A stretch of DNA of 64,000 nt from Roseibium sp. MMSF_3544 (GCF_030732845.1 NZ_JASHKA010000002.1:310001-374000), one strand, 5' to 3'; positions 24,018-33,427 are shown, counted from the stretch's first letter. Translations and numbers: made by a program. The notes: a model not told the origin generated them from the sequence alone.

Positions 24018-26095
24018 GCGAGACCAGATTTGAACAGCGGATCGCCGACATTCTGTCCTTCATCTTCGCCATGGTCATTCTGGTTTATGCAGCCTCTGGG
24101 CCGCTGTCCGAGTTTGTCCGTTGGGTGATCGAGGTCACGACACCCGGTTTCGACGAACTGTCCCGTCGCCAGCAACGGCTGCTTCTGCGTGATCACTGGC
24201 TCGGCGGCAGCTTCCGGTCATTCGAACGCGCTTTCCTGCTGCCGACCGGCCTGATCCTCGGACTGCCGATCCTGTTTTCCTTTGCCGTTGCTTTCCTCAG
24301 TCTGAATGACACCCGGCCATGGATAAAGTGGGTTCTGACGGCGCTCTCCACCTTTGTCTTCTGCATGTGGGTCGCAAATCTTTTTGCCGTTGACGGCGGT
24401 GCCCTGCCGTCGGCGCGTCCGCTGGACTTCATCCTCTTTCCGATCGCAACGGTGCTGGTTCTATATCTGACCTGGCGCAATTTCGGTTCCTTCATCGTCG
24501 GCTTCTGTCTCTTCTGGGTCATCTACTTCTTCGTGCGCGGCTGGCTTCCGGAATGGACCGGCATTCTGGCTGGGTCCGAAGCAACGCTTGCACAGAGCAT
24601 GCGCTCCATGGTGCTGAATTTCTGGTCGCAAACCGGTGGCATGTTCGGCCAGCCCCTTCAGGTGGTGTCCGGCAACGTGCTGATCTTCATCGTCTTCGGA
24701 GCCGTGTTGATGGCGAGCGGTGCAGGCGACCTCCTGATGAAGATCGCCAACCGGCTGACCGGCGGTCTGACTGGCGGGGCCGCCCACGCAGCCGTTGCGA
24801 GTTCCGCGTTGTTCGGCACCTTGAGTGGTGCGGCGATCTCCAATGTGGTCTCGACCGGGGTCATGACCATTCCCGTGATCAAGCGCTCCGGGTTCCGGCC
24901 CGCCTTTGCGGCTGCCGTGGAAGCGGCAGCCTCGACCGGCGGGCAGGTGATGCCGCCGGTGATGGGTGTGGTTGCCTTCTTCGTCGCCGGACAGATCGGG
25001 CTCGAATACCGATACATCGTAATTGCCGCGATCATCCCGGCGGCATTCTTTTACCTTGGCACGTTCCTGACGGTTTATTTCGAAGCGCGGCGGCAGGGCG
25101 TCGGTCCGCTGCCTGAGGAAGCACGTCCGAGACTGACCGGTGCAGAACGTGTGCAGTGTCTTGTCTTCGTGTTGCCCCTGGGTGTTTTGAGCTACTTCCT
25201 GTTTGCTCAGCCGTCAGTGCCCAAAGCCGGGTTTTATGGCTTCATCGTTGCGCTCGTCAGCGCGTTGCTTCTGTTCCGCAGTTTCCGCTCGCCTGACAAG
25301 CTGTACGCGGCTTTCGTCAGCGCCGGAAAGATGTCGGCGTCGATCATCGTGATCGTCACCGCGATCGGTCTGATCGTCGGCCTGATCCAGGTGTCCGGCT
25401 TCAGCGGACGGTTGTCGCTGTTGCTCGCCCAGCTCGCGGGCGGGCCTTTGTTCGGGACGCTGGTCGTCGTCGCCCTTGGCGCGATCGTGCTCGGCATGGG
25501 GCTGCCACCGGGGGCAACCTATTTCATCATCGTCATCGCACTCAGCTCCGGCATTGATGCGGTCGGGATCGCACCGCTCACCTTGCATCTTTTCGTGGTC
25601 TTCTTCGCGGTGATTTCGACCGTGACACCACCGGTGGCGCTTGCAGCTTTTGCCGCCGCGCCCATTGCAGGAGCGGACCCGGTCCGCACGGGCTTCCAGG
25701 CCGCGCGTCTTGCGCTGGCGGGCTTTATCATTCCGTTCGTCTTCGTCTATCACCCCGCCGTTTTGTATAAACTCCAGGTCCTGTTTGGCTGGTTCGGCGG
25801 CGAGGTGCCGACATCGAAGGCAATGATCGACATTTCCACCGTGAGCTGGTTCGATCTCGGCTGGATCATCGTCGCCTTCTCGCTCGCCATGTGGCTATTG
25901 ACCTCGGCCCTGACAGGGTTTGAGAAAAACCGCCTGAATGTCGCCGAGCGCATATTGCGGGGTGTCGCGGGCGTTGCGCTGCTCATCCCGAACATGGCAG
26001 TCGCCGGCATCGCGTTGGTCGCCGGCATCGGCCTCGTCATTGGACATCGGTTTCTGGGGGGAGACCCGTCACCGGTCGACGCGAAGTCGGCCTGA
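24014..26095 (+). CDS. TRAP transporter fused permease, TAXI type (4TM/12TM)
   Basis: A 693-residue membrane protein in which the small and large TRAP permease subunits are fused, as is usual for TAXI systems. It has about 16-18 hydrophobic segments; the DctM-like part begins near residue 200 (GNVLIFIVFGAVLMASGAGDLLMKIANRL), with GTLSGAAISNVVSTGVMTIPVIKR and STGGQVMPPVMGVVAFFVA as characteristic loops. It is translationally coupled to the alkylsulfatase-like gene and followed by its binding protein. The probable role is import of the sulfate ester that the two upstream enzymes hydrolyse. Confidence 0.92.
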   Translation: MSETRFEQRIADILSFIFAMVILVYAASGPLSEFVRWVIEVTTPGFDELSRRQQRLLLRDHWLGGSFRSFERAFLLPTGLILGLPILFSFAVAFLSLNDTRPWIKWVLTALSTFVFCMWVANLFAVDGGALPSARPLDFILFPIATVLVLYLTWRNFGSFIVGFCLFWVIYFFVRGWLPEWTGILAGSEATLAQSMRSMVLNFWSQTGGMFGQPLQVVSGNVLIFIVFGAVLMASGAGDLLMKIANRLTGGLTGGAAHAAVASSALFGTLSGAAISNVVSTGVMTIPVIKRSGFRPAFAAAVEAAASTGGQVMPPVMGVVAFFVAGQIGLEYRYIVIAAIIPAAFFYLGTFLTVYFEARRQGVGPLPEEARPRLTGAERVQCLVFVLPLGVLSYFLFAQPSVPKAGFYGFIVALVSALLLFRSFRSPDKLYAAFVSAGKMSASIIVIVTAIGLIVGLIQVSGFSGRLSLLLAQLAGGPLFGTLVVVALGAIVLGMGLPPGATYFIIVIALSSGIDAVGIAPLTLHLFVVFFAVISTVTPPVALAAFAAAPIAGADPVRTGFQAARLALAGFIIPFVFVYHPAVLYKLQVLFGWFGGEVPTSKAMIDISTVSWFDLGWIIVAFSLAMWLLTSALTGFEKNRLNVAERILRGVAGVALLIPNMAVAGIALVAGIGLVIGHRFLGGDPSPVDAKSA

Positions 26096-26131
26096 AACAA
26101 CTGAATACGCATTGGTCAGGGAGGACAATAC

Positions 26132-27106
26132 ATGCGGAATCTGGCAATCGCCGCAAGCGCGGCAATGATCTGGGCAGCACCGGCCCAGGCGCAGGACACC
26201 TTGAAGATGGCGACGATCGCGCCCAGCCTCGGGCAGGCGATCACCATGGCCACCTTCGCCAATATCGTCACGGACAATCTCGACGATATTGAAATCGAGG
26301 TTTCCGGCGGCGGCGCGGCAACGCTTCACATGATGGAAGTTGCCCGCGGCAACCTGGACATGTCCATGACCAGTCCGGTGATCTACAATCTCATGTCCGC
26401 CGGCAAGGCGATGTATGCCAACGAAGCGGACGCTCCGGAACTTGCCAAGAATTATCGGCTCTTGATGTGGTTTCCTTACGGCCAGTATCACTTCGCCGTT
26501 CGCGACGACAGCGACATCCAGGTTCTCGACGACATCGAGGGAGCTTCGGTCTTTCTCGGCCCCCAGGGCGGCGGCGCTTATAACGCGGCGCGCGGCTGGG
26601 TTGAATCCACAACCGGTCTGGTCGAAGGCGAGGACTACGATGCCATCAAGGCCAACTGGCAAACCGGCTTCCAGGCGTTTCTGGACGGCAAGATCGATGT
26701 CTACGTGAATGGCTGCCTCGACCCGTGCGGTCAGTTCATCCAGTTTACAGAAACGGAAAACCTGCGCTTCATCGGTCCGGAAAGCCATGAAGGCGAGGAG
26801 GTCGACAAGTGGCTCGGCAAATGGCGCTACCGCGCCGAGGTTCCGGCCGGCATGTATGAGGGCCAGAAAAACGAGGATGCGGTGATGTCCTTCGACACGG
26901 CTGTCGGGATCGGCGTGCGCGCCGATCTGGACGAGGAAACCGTCTACAAGGTCACCAAGACCTTCTGGGACAATCTGGAACAGGTCACGTCCGAAGCCCC
27001 CTGGGCAGAGGCCCTCGACGTGAAGTTTGCCGCAACAAAACGCGGCCTTATGGAACTTCACCCGGGTGCAGAGCGCTACTACCGCGAAGTCGGCGCGATT
27101 GAATGA
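26132..27106 (+). CDS. TAXI-family TRAP solute-binding protein
   Basis: A 324-residue periplasmic binding protein with a signal peptide ending AQAQD near residue 22. TAXI features are SLGQAITMATFANIV, GGGAATLHMMEVARGNLDMSMTSP and a GPQGGGAYNAARGWVESTTGL segment. GGGAGGACAATAC precedes the ATG. It lies 36 bases after the fused permease, whose partner it is. A hairpin terminator follows at 27113. Confidence 0.92.
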   Translation: MRNLAIAASAAMIWAAPAQAQDTLKMATIAPSLGQAITMATFANIVTDNLDDIEIEVSGGGAATLHMMEVARGNLDMSMTSPVIYNLMSAGKAMYANEADAPELAKNYRLLMWFPYGQYHFAVRDDSDIQVLDDIEGASVFLGPQGGGAYNAARGWVESTTGLVEGEDYDAIKANWQTGFQAFLDGKIDVYVNGCLDPCGQFIQFTETENLRFIGPESHEGEEVDKWLGKWRYRAEVPAGMYEGQKNEDAVMSFDTAVGIGVRADLDEETVYKVTKTFWDNLEQVTSEAPWAEALDVKFAATKRGLMELHPGAERYYREVGAIE

Positions 27107-27112
27107 GAACAG

Positions 27113-27138
27113 GGGCGGGAGGCAAAGGCCTCCCGCCC
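27113..27138 (+). terminator. Terminator hairpin of the sulfatase/TAXI operon
   Basis: GGGCGGGAGGC, loop AAAG, GCCTCCCGCCC: a perfect 11-bp stem seven bases after the TAXI gene stop, followed by a short AT-rich stretch. It lies between convergent genes and may serve both directions. Confidence 0.8.
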
Positions 27139-27193
27139 AATTTCACTTTGCAGCAGGCTATATTGCGGGCGACTCAGGAGACCAGAGGACGTC

Positions 27194-28564
27194 TCACCCA
27201 AGAACGTCCGAAACGGCTTTCCGGGTCCTGTCGACGATCACGTCGGCTTCCTCTCTAGTGAGACATAGAGGTGGGGCAAACCCCAGGATGTCGCCTTGCG
27301 GCATCGCACGCGCAATCACGCCATGCTTGAGAAGCGCGGCCGCCAAAGCGGGCCCGATTTTGCGCGAGGGGTCAAAAAAGGTCCGGCTGTCCCTGTCTTC
27401 CACAAATTCAGCGGCAACAAGGAGCCCTTCGCCGCGAATCTCGCCGATATTCGGATGATCTCCAAGGGCTTCGGCCATCATTTGTTTCAGATAAGCGCCG
27501 GTTTCGCCGGCGTTCGCGACCAGTTCGAGCTTGTCGACCAATTCAAGATTGGCGATCGCCGCGGCTGCGCCGATCGGATGCGCCGAATAAGTCCAGCCAT
27601 GTCCTATTGGACCCGTCTCGTCCGTGCCTTGCATCAGCACATTCCAGACCTTGTCTGAAATGACGGAGCCGGACAGCGGTGCGTAAGCCGACGTCAGCCC
27701 CTTCGCAATCGTAATGATGTCCGCCTCAATGCCGTAGTGCCCGGACCCGAACATTGAGCCGAGGCGGCCGAAGCCGGTGACGACCTCGTCGGCGATCAGC
27801 AGGATATCGTGCTTTTTCAGGATCGGCTGGATCGCCTCCCAGTAACCTTCAGGCGGGGGCACCAGCCCGCCTGTGCCCATGGCCGGTTCGCCAATGAACG
27901 CTGCGATTGTATCGGCCCCTTCACGCTCGATCAGCAGTTCCAGCTCGGACACGCAATGAGCAACGAAATCCGCTTCTGTCATCGAAAGATCGGGGCGTCG
28001 GAAATAGTAGGGCGCTTCCGTGTGCAGGACATTGTCGAAGGGCAGATCGAATTTTTTATGAAACAGCTCCAGGCCCGTAAGCGACCCCGTCATCAGCCCG
28101 GAGCCGTGATAGCCGCGCCAGCGGGAGATGATCTTCTTCTTTTCCGGGCGGCCGAGAATGTTGTTGTAGTACCAGACGAGCTTGATATTGGTTTCGTTGG
28201 CGTCCGACCCGCCGAGACCGAAATAGACCTTGGACATGTTCGCCGGTGCACGGTCCAGAATCATTTTCGACAACGTGATCGAGGCTTCTGTGCCGTGACC
28301 GACATAGGCGTGATAATAGGCAAGTTTCCGCGCCTGATCGGCAATGGCGTCCGCGATTTCCCGACGCCCATAACCGACATTGACACAATAAAGCCCGGCA
28401 AAGGCGTCCAGAAGTCTGGTACCGTCCCGGTCTTCGATGTAAACGCCCGAGCCGGTCTCCACGATCCGGCTCGGTGCGTCTCCGCGCGCATGCTGTGCCA
28501 GGTGCGTTGAGGGGTGAAAGAAGTTTTCGCGATCCCACTGATCGAGCTGGTCGTTGCGAAGCAT
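27194..28564 (-). CDS. doeD: Class III aminotransferase of ectoine catabolism (diaminobutyrate transaminase, DoeD-like)
   Basis: A 456-residue fold-type I PLP enzyme: GGSDANETNIKLVWYYNN near residue 118, Asp259 in LLIADEVVTGFGR binding the pyridine nitrogen, and the Schiff-base Lys288 in TIAKGLTSAY. In ectoine degradation, L-2,4-diaminobutyrate released by DoeB is transaminated to aspartate semialdehyde. The gene corresponds to atf in roseobacter ectoine loci, where it travels with asnC and ssd as here. By sequence alone it also resembles spermidine/putrescine and beta-alanine pyruvate transaminases, so specificity rests on context. It is third in the leftward operon asnC-ssd-atf. Confidence 0.82.
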   Translation of the reverse strand: MLRNDQLDQWDRENFFHPSTHLAQHARGDAPSRIVETGSGVYIEDRDGTRLLDAFAGLYCVNVGYGRREIADAIADQARKLAYYHAYVGHGTEASITLSKMILDRAPANMSKVYFGLGGSDANETNIKLVWYYNNILGRPEKKKIISRWRGYHGSGLMTGSLTGLELFHKKFDLPFDNVLHTEAPYYFRRPDLSMTEADFVAHCVSELELLIEREGADTIAAFIGEPAMGTGGLVPPPEGYWEAIQPILKKHDILLIADEVVTGFGRLGSMFGSGHYGIEADIITIAKGLTSAYAPLSGSVISDKVWNVLMQGTDETGPIGHGWTYSAHPIGAAAAIANLELVDKLELVANAGETGAYLKQMMAEALGDHPNIGEIRGEGLLVAAEFVEDRDSRTFFDPSRKIGPALAAALLKHGVIARAMPQGDILGFAPPLCLTREEADVIVDRTRKAVSDVLG

Positions 28565-28583
28565 TTCCTGTCCTTTTGTTTGG

Positions 28584-30065
28584 TCACGCCCAGTCGCGGC
28601 AGACGTATTTGATATCCATGAAGTCGGCCATGCCGATGCGGGCGCCCTCGCGGCCGAGACCGGACTGTTTCATTCCGCCAAAGGGAATGGGCGCGCCAGT
28701 TACCTTGGTTCGGTTCACCGCGACCATGCCGAATTGAAGGCGGCGGCTCGCTCGGTAAATCCGGCGTGGATCGCTTGTGTGCACATAGGCGATCAGACCG
28801 TATTCGGTGTCGTTGGCGCGTCGTAGCGCTTCGTCTTCGTCGTCAAAGGGTGCGATTGCGGCGACCGGGCCGAACGTTTCTTCGTGCATGATCTTCGCGT
28901 TCGAGGGAACGTCCCGGAGCACCGTGGGCTCGTAGAACAGAGGACCGGCGGCATGACGCCTTCCACCGCACAGAAGCGCTGCCCCCTTCGCCAAGGCGTC
29001 CGCGACGTGGCTTTCCTGTTTGTCGATCGCCTTGTGGTTCATCAGCGGGCCGATGTCTGGGTCATCCAATCCGAATCCAACCGTTAGTTCGGCCGTGCGG
29101 GCCGCAAAGCGCTCGCAGAATTCGTCATACACCGGCCGCTCCACCAGAAAACGGTTGGCGCCAAGGCAATCCTGTCCTGACGTCGCAAATTTTGCCTTTA
29201 CCGCTTCGTCCACGGCCCGGTCCAAGTCGCAGTCGGCAAAGACGAGAAACGGCGCGTGCCCGCCGAGTTCGAGAACCATGCGTTTGATCGTGTCCGCACT
29301 CTGGCGGTAAAGCAGCTTTCCGATCTCCGTGGAACCGGTGAAGGAGAGGGCCCTGACGCGTGTGTCTTCCATCCAGGGAGCAACGACTGTGGCCGGTTCA
29401 CCGGTGATCACATTGAAAACACCCGCCGGGATGCCCGCGCGTTCCGCCAGTTCAGCCAGGGCGAGGCAGGAAAACGGTGTTTCTGCAGACGGATGCACGA
29501 CCACCGTACAACCAGCTGCAAGAGCCGCAGACGCCTTGCGGGTGACCATCGCACTCGGAAAGTTCCAGGGTGTAATCAGCGCGGCCACACCGACCGGTTC
29601 CATCCACACTTCGACCTCCGCGTCGGCAAGATGCGAGGTCACGCCTTCGACATTCGGGCGTTTGGCTTCTTCGGCGAAAAACTCGACAAAAGAGGCGCCA
29701 TAGTCGATTTCCCCCCGCGCCTCGGAAATGGGCTTTCCCTGCTCGAGCGTCATCAGCAACGCAAGATCCTCACGGTGGTCCGATATCAGCTCGTACCATC
29801 GCTTCAGGATGGCTGAACGGTCTTGTGGCAGCAGTGCCGCCCAGGGCGCAAAACTTCGATGTGCCGCTTCAATCGCGCCCCTGCTTTCTGCAACATCGAG
29901 ACTGGCGACTTCACCAATCTCGTCGCCGGTCGCCGGATCGGTAACCTTGAGAGTGCTGCCGTCCTTGTTGGCAATCCATTTGCCGTCGACATAGGCGAAA
30001 GACCGAAGCAGGCGTTTGTCGTTCAAAAATGGAGGTGTTGATTCCTGACGAAGGGACATTTCCAT
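28584..30065 (-). CDS. doeC: Semialdehyde dehydrogenase of ectoine catabolism (DoeC/Ssd-like)
   Basis: A 493-residue aldehyde dehydrogenase with general base Glu266 (VLELGGHAPF) and nucleophile Cys300 (SGQDCLGANR). It is of the succinate-semialdehyde dehydrogenase type; in this pathway it would oxidise aspartate semialdehyde to aspartate. The cofactor-binding lysine usually found in VxKPSxxTP is replaced by His191 (VVVHPSAETPF), which could change cofactor affinity. The ATG at 30065 has AGGAGA eight bases upstream; a TTG one codon earlier is possible. It precedes the transaminase by 19 bases. Confidence 0.82.
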   Translation of the reverse strand: MEMSLRQESTPPFLNDKRLLRSFAYVDGKWIANKDGSTLKVTDPATGDEIGEVASLDVAESRGAIEAAHRSFAPWAALLPQDRSAILKRWYELISDHREDLALLMTLEQGKPISEARGEIDYGASFVEFFAEEAKRPNVEGVTSHLADAEVEVWMEPVGVAALITPWNFPSAMVTRKASAALAAGCTVVVHPSAETPFSCLALAELAERAGIPAGVFNVITGEPATVVAPWMEDTRVRALSFTGSTEIGKLLYRQSADTIKRMVLELGGHAPFLVFADCDLDRAVDEAVKAKFATSGQDCLGANRFLVERPVYDEFCERFAARTAELTVGFGLDDPDIGPLMNHKAIDKQESHVADALAKGAALLCGGRRHAAGPLFYEPTVLRDVPSNAKIMHEETFGPVAAIAPFDDEDEALRRANDTEYGLIAYVHTSDPRRIYRASRRLQFGMVAVNRTKVTGAPIPFGGMKQSGLGREGARIGMADFMDIKYVCRDWA

Positions 30066-30156
30066 CAATCCGGTCTCCTGTTGTCATGCGCCGACATTAA
30101 GAGAGTGGATCGCGATGAAACTTCTGAATGGGTGAACCTTGCTAGAGGAATTCTCT

Positions 30157-30678
30157 TTATTCAGGCTGATTGGCAGCTGTTTCCTCTGCGGCGTTGTCGC
30201 TGAGCAAAAGGTCAAGCGGCGGTGCGCCGTGCAGCTTCACGGGTTTTGTCACGACGTATGTGTAGTACCTCGCCAGTCCGACTTTTCCGTCCAGAAGCTG
30301 GTCAATGAGGCGTTGATAGCTGTCGATATCCTTTGTGATGATCCGCAAAATGTAGTCGAAGCCGCCACCGATGGCCCAGCAGGCGACGACTTCCTCAAAC
30401 CGCTCGATGATGCGCTCAAAGGACTGAAAGCTCTCAGCCCTGTGGTTCTCCAGTTCGACAGTCACGAAGACCTCGATATGGGCGGCAATGTTTTTGAGCG
30501 AAATGTCGGCACTGTATCCGCGGATGATCCCGGCAGCTTCCAGTCGCTTGAGACGTTCCCAGAGCGGGGTAGGGGACAGGTTGACCCGCTTTGCAAGGTC
30601 GGCTTTGGAAAGCCTGCCCTCTTGCGACAGGATGGTCAGGATTTTCAGATCACGTTCGTCGAGTTTCAGCCCGGGCAT
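30157..30678 (-). CDS. Lrp/AsnC-family regulator of the ectoine locus (DoeX/AsnC-like)
   Basis: A 173-residue Lrp/AsnC protein with an N-terminal HTH (LDERDLKILTILSQEGRLSKADLAKRVNLSPTPLWERLKRLE) and a C-terminal RAM ligand-binding domain (about residues 70-150). It has a longer tail than the usual 150-residue Lrp. An AsnC-type regulator is a standard member of ectoine utilisation loci and is thought to activate them. It is 91 bases upstream of ssd on the same strand and divergent from enuR, the second regulator. Confidence 0.88.
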   Translation of the reverse strand: MPGLKLDERDLKILTILSQEGRLSKADLAKRVNLSPTPLWERLKRLEAAGIIRGYSADISLKNIAAHIEVFVTVELENHRAESFQSFERIIERFEEVVACWAIGGGFDYILRIITKDIDSYQRLIDQLLDGKVGLARYYTYVVTKPVKLHGAPPLDLLLSDNAAEETAANQPE

Positions 30679-30741
30679 GAGGCGACCATGGACAGGTTGA
30701 ATTGACTTGTCAATTGTAATGAAAAACGTCAGTATGAAATC

Positions 30742-32130
30742 ATGACAATATGGAAGACCTTCCCCGAAACAATCCAGCGCCCGGCCTACCGGTCGTTGGC
30801 CGACCTGATCTCAAATGCGATTGACACCGGTGATCTGGAGGTCGGCGCGCGCCTGCCGACCCATCGGGAGCTTGCCTATCAGCTCAATTTAAGCGTTCAG
30901 ACGATCAGCCGGGCTTATGACGAGCTGATCCGCCGGGGTCTTATAGAAGGGCAGGTTGGTCGAGGGACATTTGTCAGCGCGGGACCGGCGAAGTCCAATT
31001 GGCCGTTCGTTCCGGCAGGTCACGACGGTCAGTTGATCGATCTTTCAATTCTCAAACCTGTAACCGCACCGTTGCACCGCGACAAGATGAGCGCTGCACT
31101 TGCCGAGCTTTCTGGCACGCTCGCAGACGCGAGCATCTTTTCGTTCAAGCCTTCAAATGCTCTGGAACCTTTCAAAAGTTCGGCCATTTCCTGGCTGGCA
31201 CGCTGCGGTTTGAGCTGCGCGCCGGACGCGGTCGTCATGACCAACGGTGCGACGTCTGCGATGACGACGGCGCTGCTGACGGCGGCAAATGCAGGTGACC
31301 TCGTTTTGACAGAGGCCATGTCTCATCACACGCTGGTGCCACTTTCCAGGTATCTGGACTTGCGTCTGGAGGGTGTGCCCATCGACAGCGAAGGTATTGT
31401 GCCGGGCGAACTTGAAAAGATTTGCAAGGCCAAGCCTGTAAAGTCTCTCTATGTCATGCCGAGTGGCCTGAATCCTCTGGCGCTTATGATGGGTGAGGAG
31501 CGCAGAAAAGCGCTCGCTGAACTGGCGCGAAAATTCGATTTCACGATCATTGAGAACGATGCCTGGGGGCCTTTGCAGCCAGACAGACCGCCGCCGATCG
31601 CCGTGTTCGCACCGGAGCGGACCTTCTATTTTACAAGCTTCACCAAATGCCTGCTGCCGGGACTCCGGCACGGTTATCTCGTGGTTCCCGATCTTCTTGC
31701 ATCCGCTGCCGCCAACCGGCACCTGGTCACGGACTGGGTGGCAACGCCCATCATGGCCGAGATTGCGTCACTCTTCATTGAAAACGGTACGGCCGACGAA
31801 CTTCTGGCCTGGCAGATGGGCGCGCTTGGGCGGCGCAATGCGGTCGTGGCGAAGGTCCTGGAAGGCATTCCCTTCGGATCGAGCCCGAACGGAATGCATG
31901 TCTGGCTGCCGCTTCCGGGCTCCTGGACCGAGGAAGCCTTCGTCGCCCACGCGCGGCGCAAGGGTGTCGCCGTCGCACCCGGATCGGCCTTTGCCGTTTC
32001 GGATCAGGCCGTCTCTGCCGGGGTTCGTATTTGTATCGGAGGAATGGAAGACGGCGCCCTTGCGCATGGACTGCAATTGATCGCTCGTCTTTACAAGAGC
32101 CCGCCGGAGCCTGCTTTGCTGGCGCTTTGA
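30742..32130 (+). CDS. enuR: MocR-type repressor of ectoine/hydroxyectoine utilisation
   Basis: A 462-residue fusion of a GntR winged helix (residues about 10-78, THRELAYQLNLSVQTISRAYDELIRRGLIEGQVGRGTFV) to a fold-type I aminotransferase-like domain. The PLP lysine is Lys302 in TSFTKCLLPGLRHGYLV, the position reported for EnuR of Ruegeria pomeroyi. EnuR represses uptake and degradation genes until N-alpha-acetyl-diaminobutyrate or diaminobutyrate reacts with its PLP. It lies directly before uehABC. ATGACAAT at its start codon is the inverse of ATTGTCAT in the downstream gap, so autoregulation is possible. Confidence 0.92.
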   Translation: MTIWKTFPETIQRPAYRSLADLISNAIDTGDLEVGARLPTHRELAYQLNLSVQTISRAYDELIRRGLIEGQVGRGTFVSAGPAKSNWPFVPAGHDGQLIDLSILKPVTAPLHRDKMSAALAELSGTLADASIFSFKPSNALEPFKSSAISWLARCGLSCAPDAVVMTNGATSAMTTALLTAANAGDLVLTEAMSHHTLVPLSRYLDLRLEGVPIDSEGIVPGELEKICKAKPVKSLYVMPSGLNPLALMMGEERRKALAELARKFDFTIIENDAWGPLQPDRPPPIAVFAPERTFYFTSFTKCLLPGLRHGYLVVPDLLASAAANRHLVTDWVATPIMAEIASLFIENGTADELLAWQMGALGRRNAVVAKVLEGIPFGSSPNGMHVWLPLPGSWTEEAFVAHARRKGVAVAPGSAFAVSDQAVSAGVRICIGGMEDGALAHGLQLIARLYKSPPEPALLAL

Positions 32131-32132
32131 CG

Positions 32133-32211
32133 ATTGTCCTTTTAGTCAAAAATTGTCATGATTTAATATTCTGATTGACTCTTAATTGTCCTCATTTCAA
32201 TTTAGGACAAT
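32133..32211. promoter_or_regulatory. Repeated ATTGTC(C/A)T boxes upstream of uehA, probable EnuR operator and promoter
   Basis: ATTGTCCT at 32133-32140, ATTGTCAT at 32152-32159, ATTGTCCT at 32185-32192, and the inverted AGGACAAT at 32204-32211. Direct repeats plus one inverted half fit MocR-family operators. A possible -35 TTGACT at 32175-32180 with an AT-rich -10 near 32199 would put the last two boxes inside the promoter, as expected for a repressor. The promoter assignment is weak; the repeats are plainly visible. Confidence 0.6.
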
Positions 32212-32360
32212 AACAACAACCCAGAACATTTTTCACGGCCGCCACGTCTCGGCGTGTGGACCGGTTCCGAGGGGCAGGCCTGACGGCTCGCCGCTGCGGA
32301 CTGTCTGTGTGTGCGCTCAAGGCAGCGGCTGCCAGGGAACAGCAAAAGCAGGTTAAGCAC

Positions 32361-33371
32361 ATGAAAAGCAAAATCACCGCCCTTCTCTCCGGCACCGCCA
32401 TGCTGCTTGCGGGTATCTCGCAGATACAGGCAGCAGACTGGAAATATGCATTCGAAGAAGCCCTGACGGATGTGCAGGGCGTCTATGCAACGAAATTCAA
32501 GGAAGCCGTGGAGGCCAATTCCGATCACACGATCACGCTCTTTCCCTATGGTTCCTTGGGCGAGTCCGCCGACATCATGGAGCAGACTCAGGCGGGTCTT
32601 CTCCAGTTTGTGAACCAGTCCCCGGGGTTCACGGGCGCATTGATCCCCGAAGCCCAGGTTTTCTTCGTTCCCTATCTCTTGCCCACCGATCAGGATCATC
32701 TCGGGCGGTTCTTCAAGAACTCAAAGGCAATCAACGAAGATTTCGTCGGGCTTTATGCCAACCAGGGGCTCGAGCTGCTGTCCATGTATCCGGAAGGTGA
32801 GGTGGCAATGACCACGAAGTCACCGGTCAGGGGCTGCGAGGATCTGGACGAGGTCAAGTTCCGGGTGATGACCAACCCGCTTCTGGTCGAATCCTACAAG
32901 GCTTTCGGTGCAACACCGACGCCTTTGCCCTGGGGCGAAGTTTATGGCGGTCTTCAGACCAACATTATCCAGGGGCAGGAAAACCCGACCTTCTTCCTCT
33001 ACTCCACGAAAATCTACGAAGTGACCGATCACATCACCTATGCCGGCCACAACAACTTCACCACGGCCCTGATGGCGAACAAGCAGTTCTATGACGGCCT
33101 CAGCGCGGAAGACCAGAAGGTGATCCAGGACGCGGCCGCTTCAGCCTTCGATTACATCGTCGGCTATCAGAAGAGCCTGGCGGACAGCGAGCTGGATAAG
33201 ATCAAGGAAGCCAAGCCGGAGATGACCATCACGGTCCTCTCGGAAGATGAGCGGGCTTGCTTCAAGAACGCCGCCGCCGAGGTCGAGGCAAAATTCATCG
33301 AGATGACCGGTGACAGCGGCAAGGCCATTCTCGATCAGATGAAAGCCGATCTGGAAGCAACGCGCGACTGA
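32361..33371 (+). CDS. uehA: Ectoine/hydroxyectoine TRAP binding protein
   Basis: A 336-residue periplasmic DctP-family protein with a signal peptide ending [12 protein letters not shown]. UehA/TeaA proteins bind ectoine and 5-hydroxyectoine; the opening [32 protein letters not shown], split by function, and [25 protein letters not shown] segments (here [21 protein letters not shown]) are characteristic. Position between enuR and the eut/doe genes supports the assignment. The ribosome binding site before the ATG is weak (CAGGTTAAG); a longer in-frame upstream extension looks non-coding. Confidence 0.9.
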   Translation: MKSKITALLSGTAMLLAGISQIQAADWKYAFEEALTDVQGVYATKFKEAVEANSDHTITLFPYGSLGESADIMEQTQAGLLQFVNQSPGFTGALIPEAQVFFVPYLLPTDQDHLGRFFKNSKAINEDFVGLYANQGLELLSMYPEGEVAMTTKSPVRGCEDLDEVKFRVMTNPLLVESYKAFGATPTPLPWGEVYGGLQTNIIQGQENPTFFLYSTKIYEVTDHITYAGHNNFTTALMANKQFYDGLSAEDQKVIQDAAASAFDYIVGYQKSLADSELDKIKEAKPEMTITVLSEDERACFKNAAAEVEAKFIEMTGDSGKAILDQMKADLEATRD

Positions 33372-33401
33372 CCCGTCGCCGGAGGGTGACAAACCGCGTG
33401 T

Positions 33402-33427
33402 GGGAGCCCGGAAATTTGCGGGCTCCC
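33402..33427 (+). terminator. Hairpin between uehA and uehB
   Basis: GGGAGCCCG, loop GAAATTTG, CGGGCTCCC: a perfect 9-bp stem 30 bases after the uehA stop. It is the same arrangement as at 12947-12967 and probably favours higher expression of the binding protein than of the permease. Confidence 0.6.
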
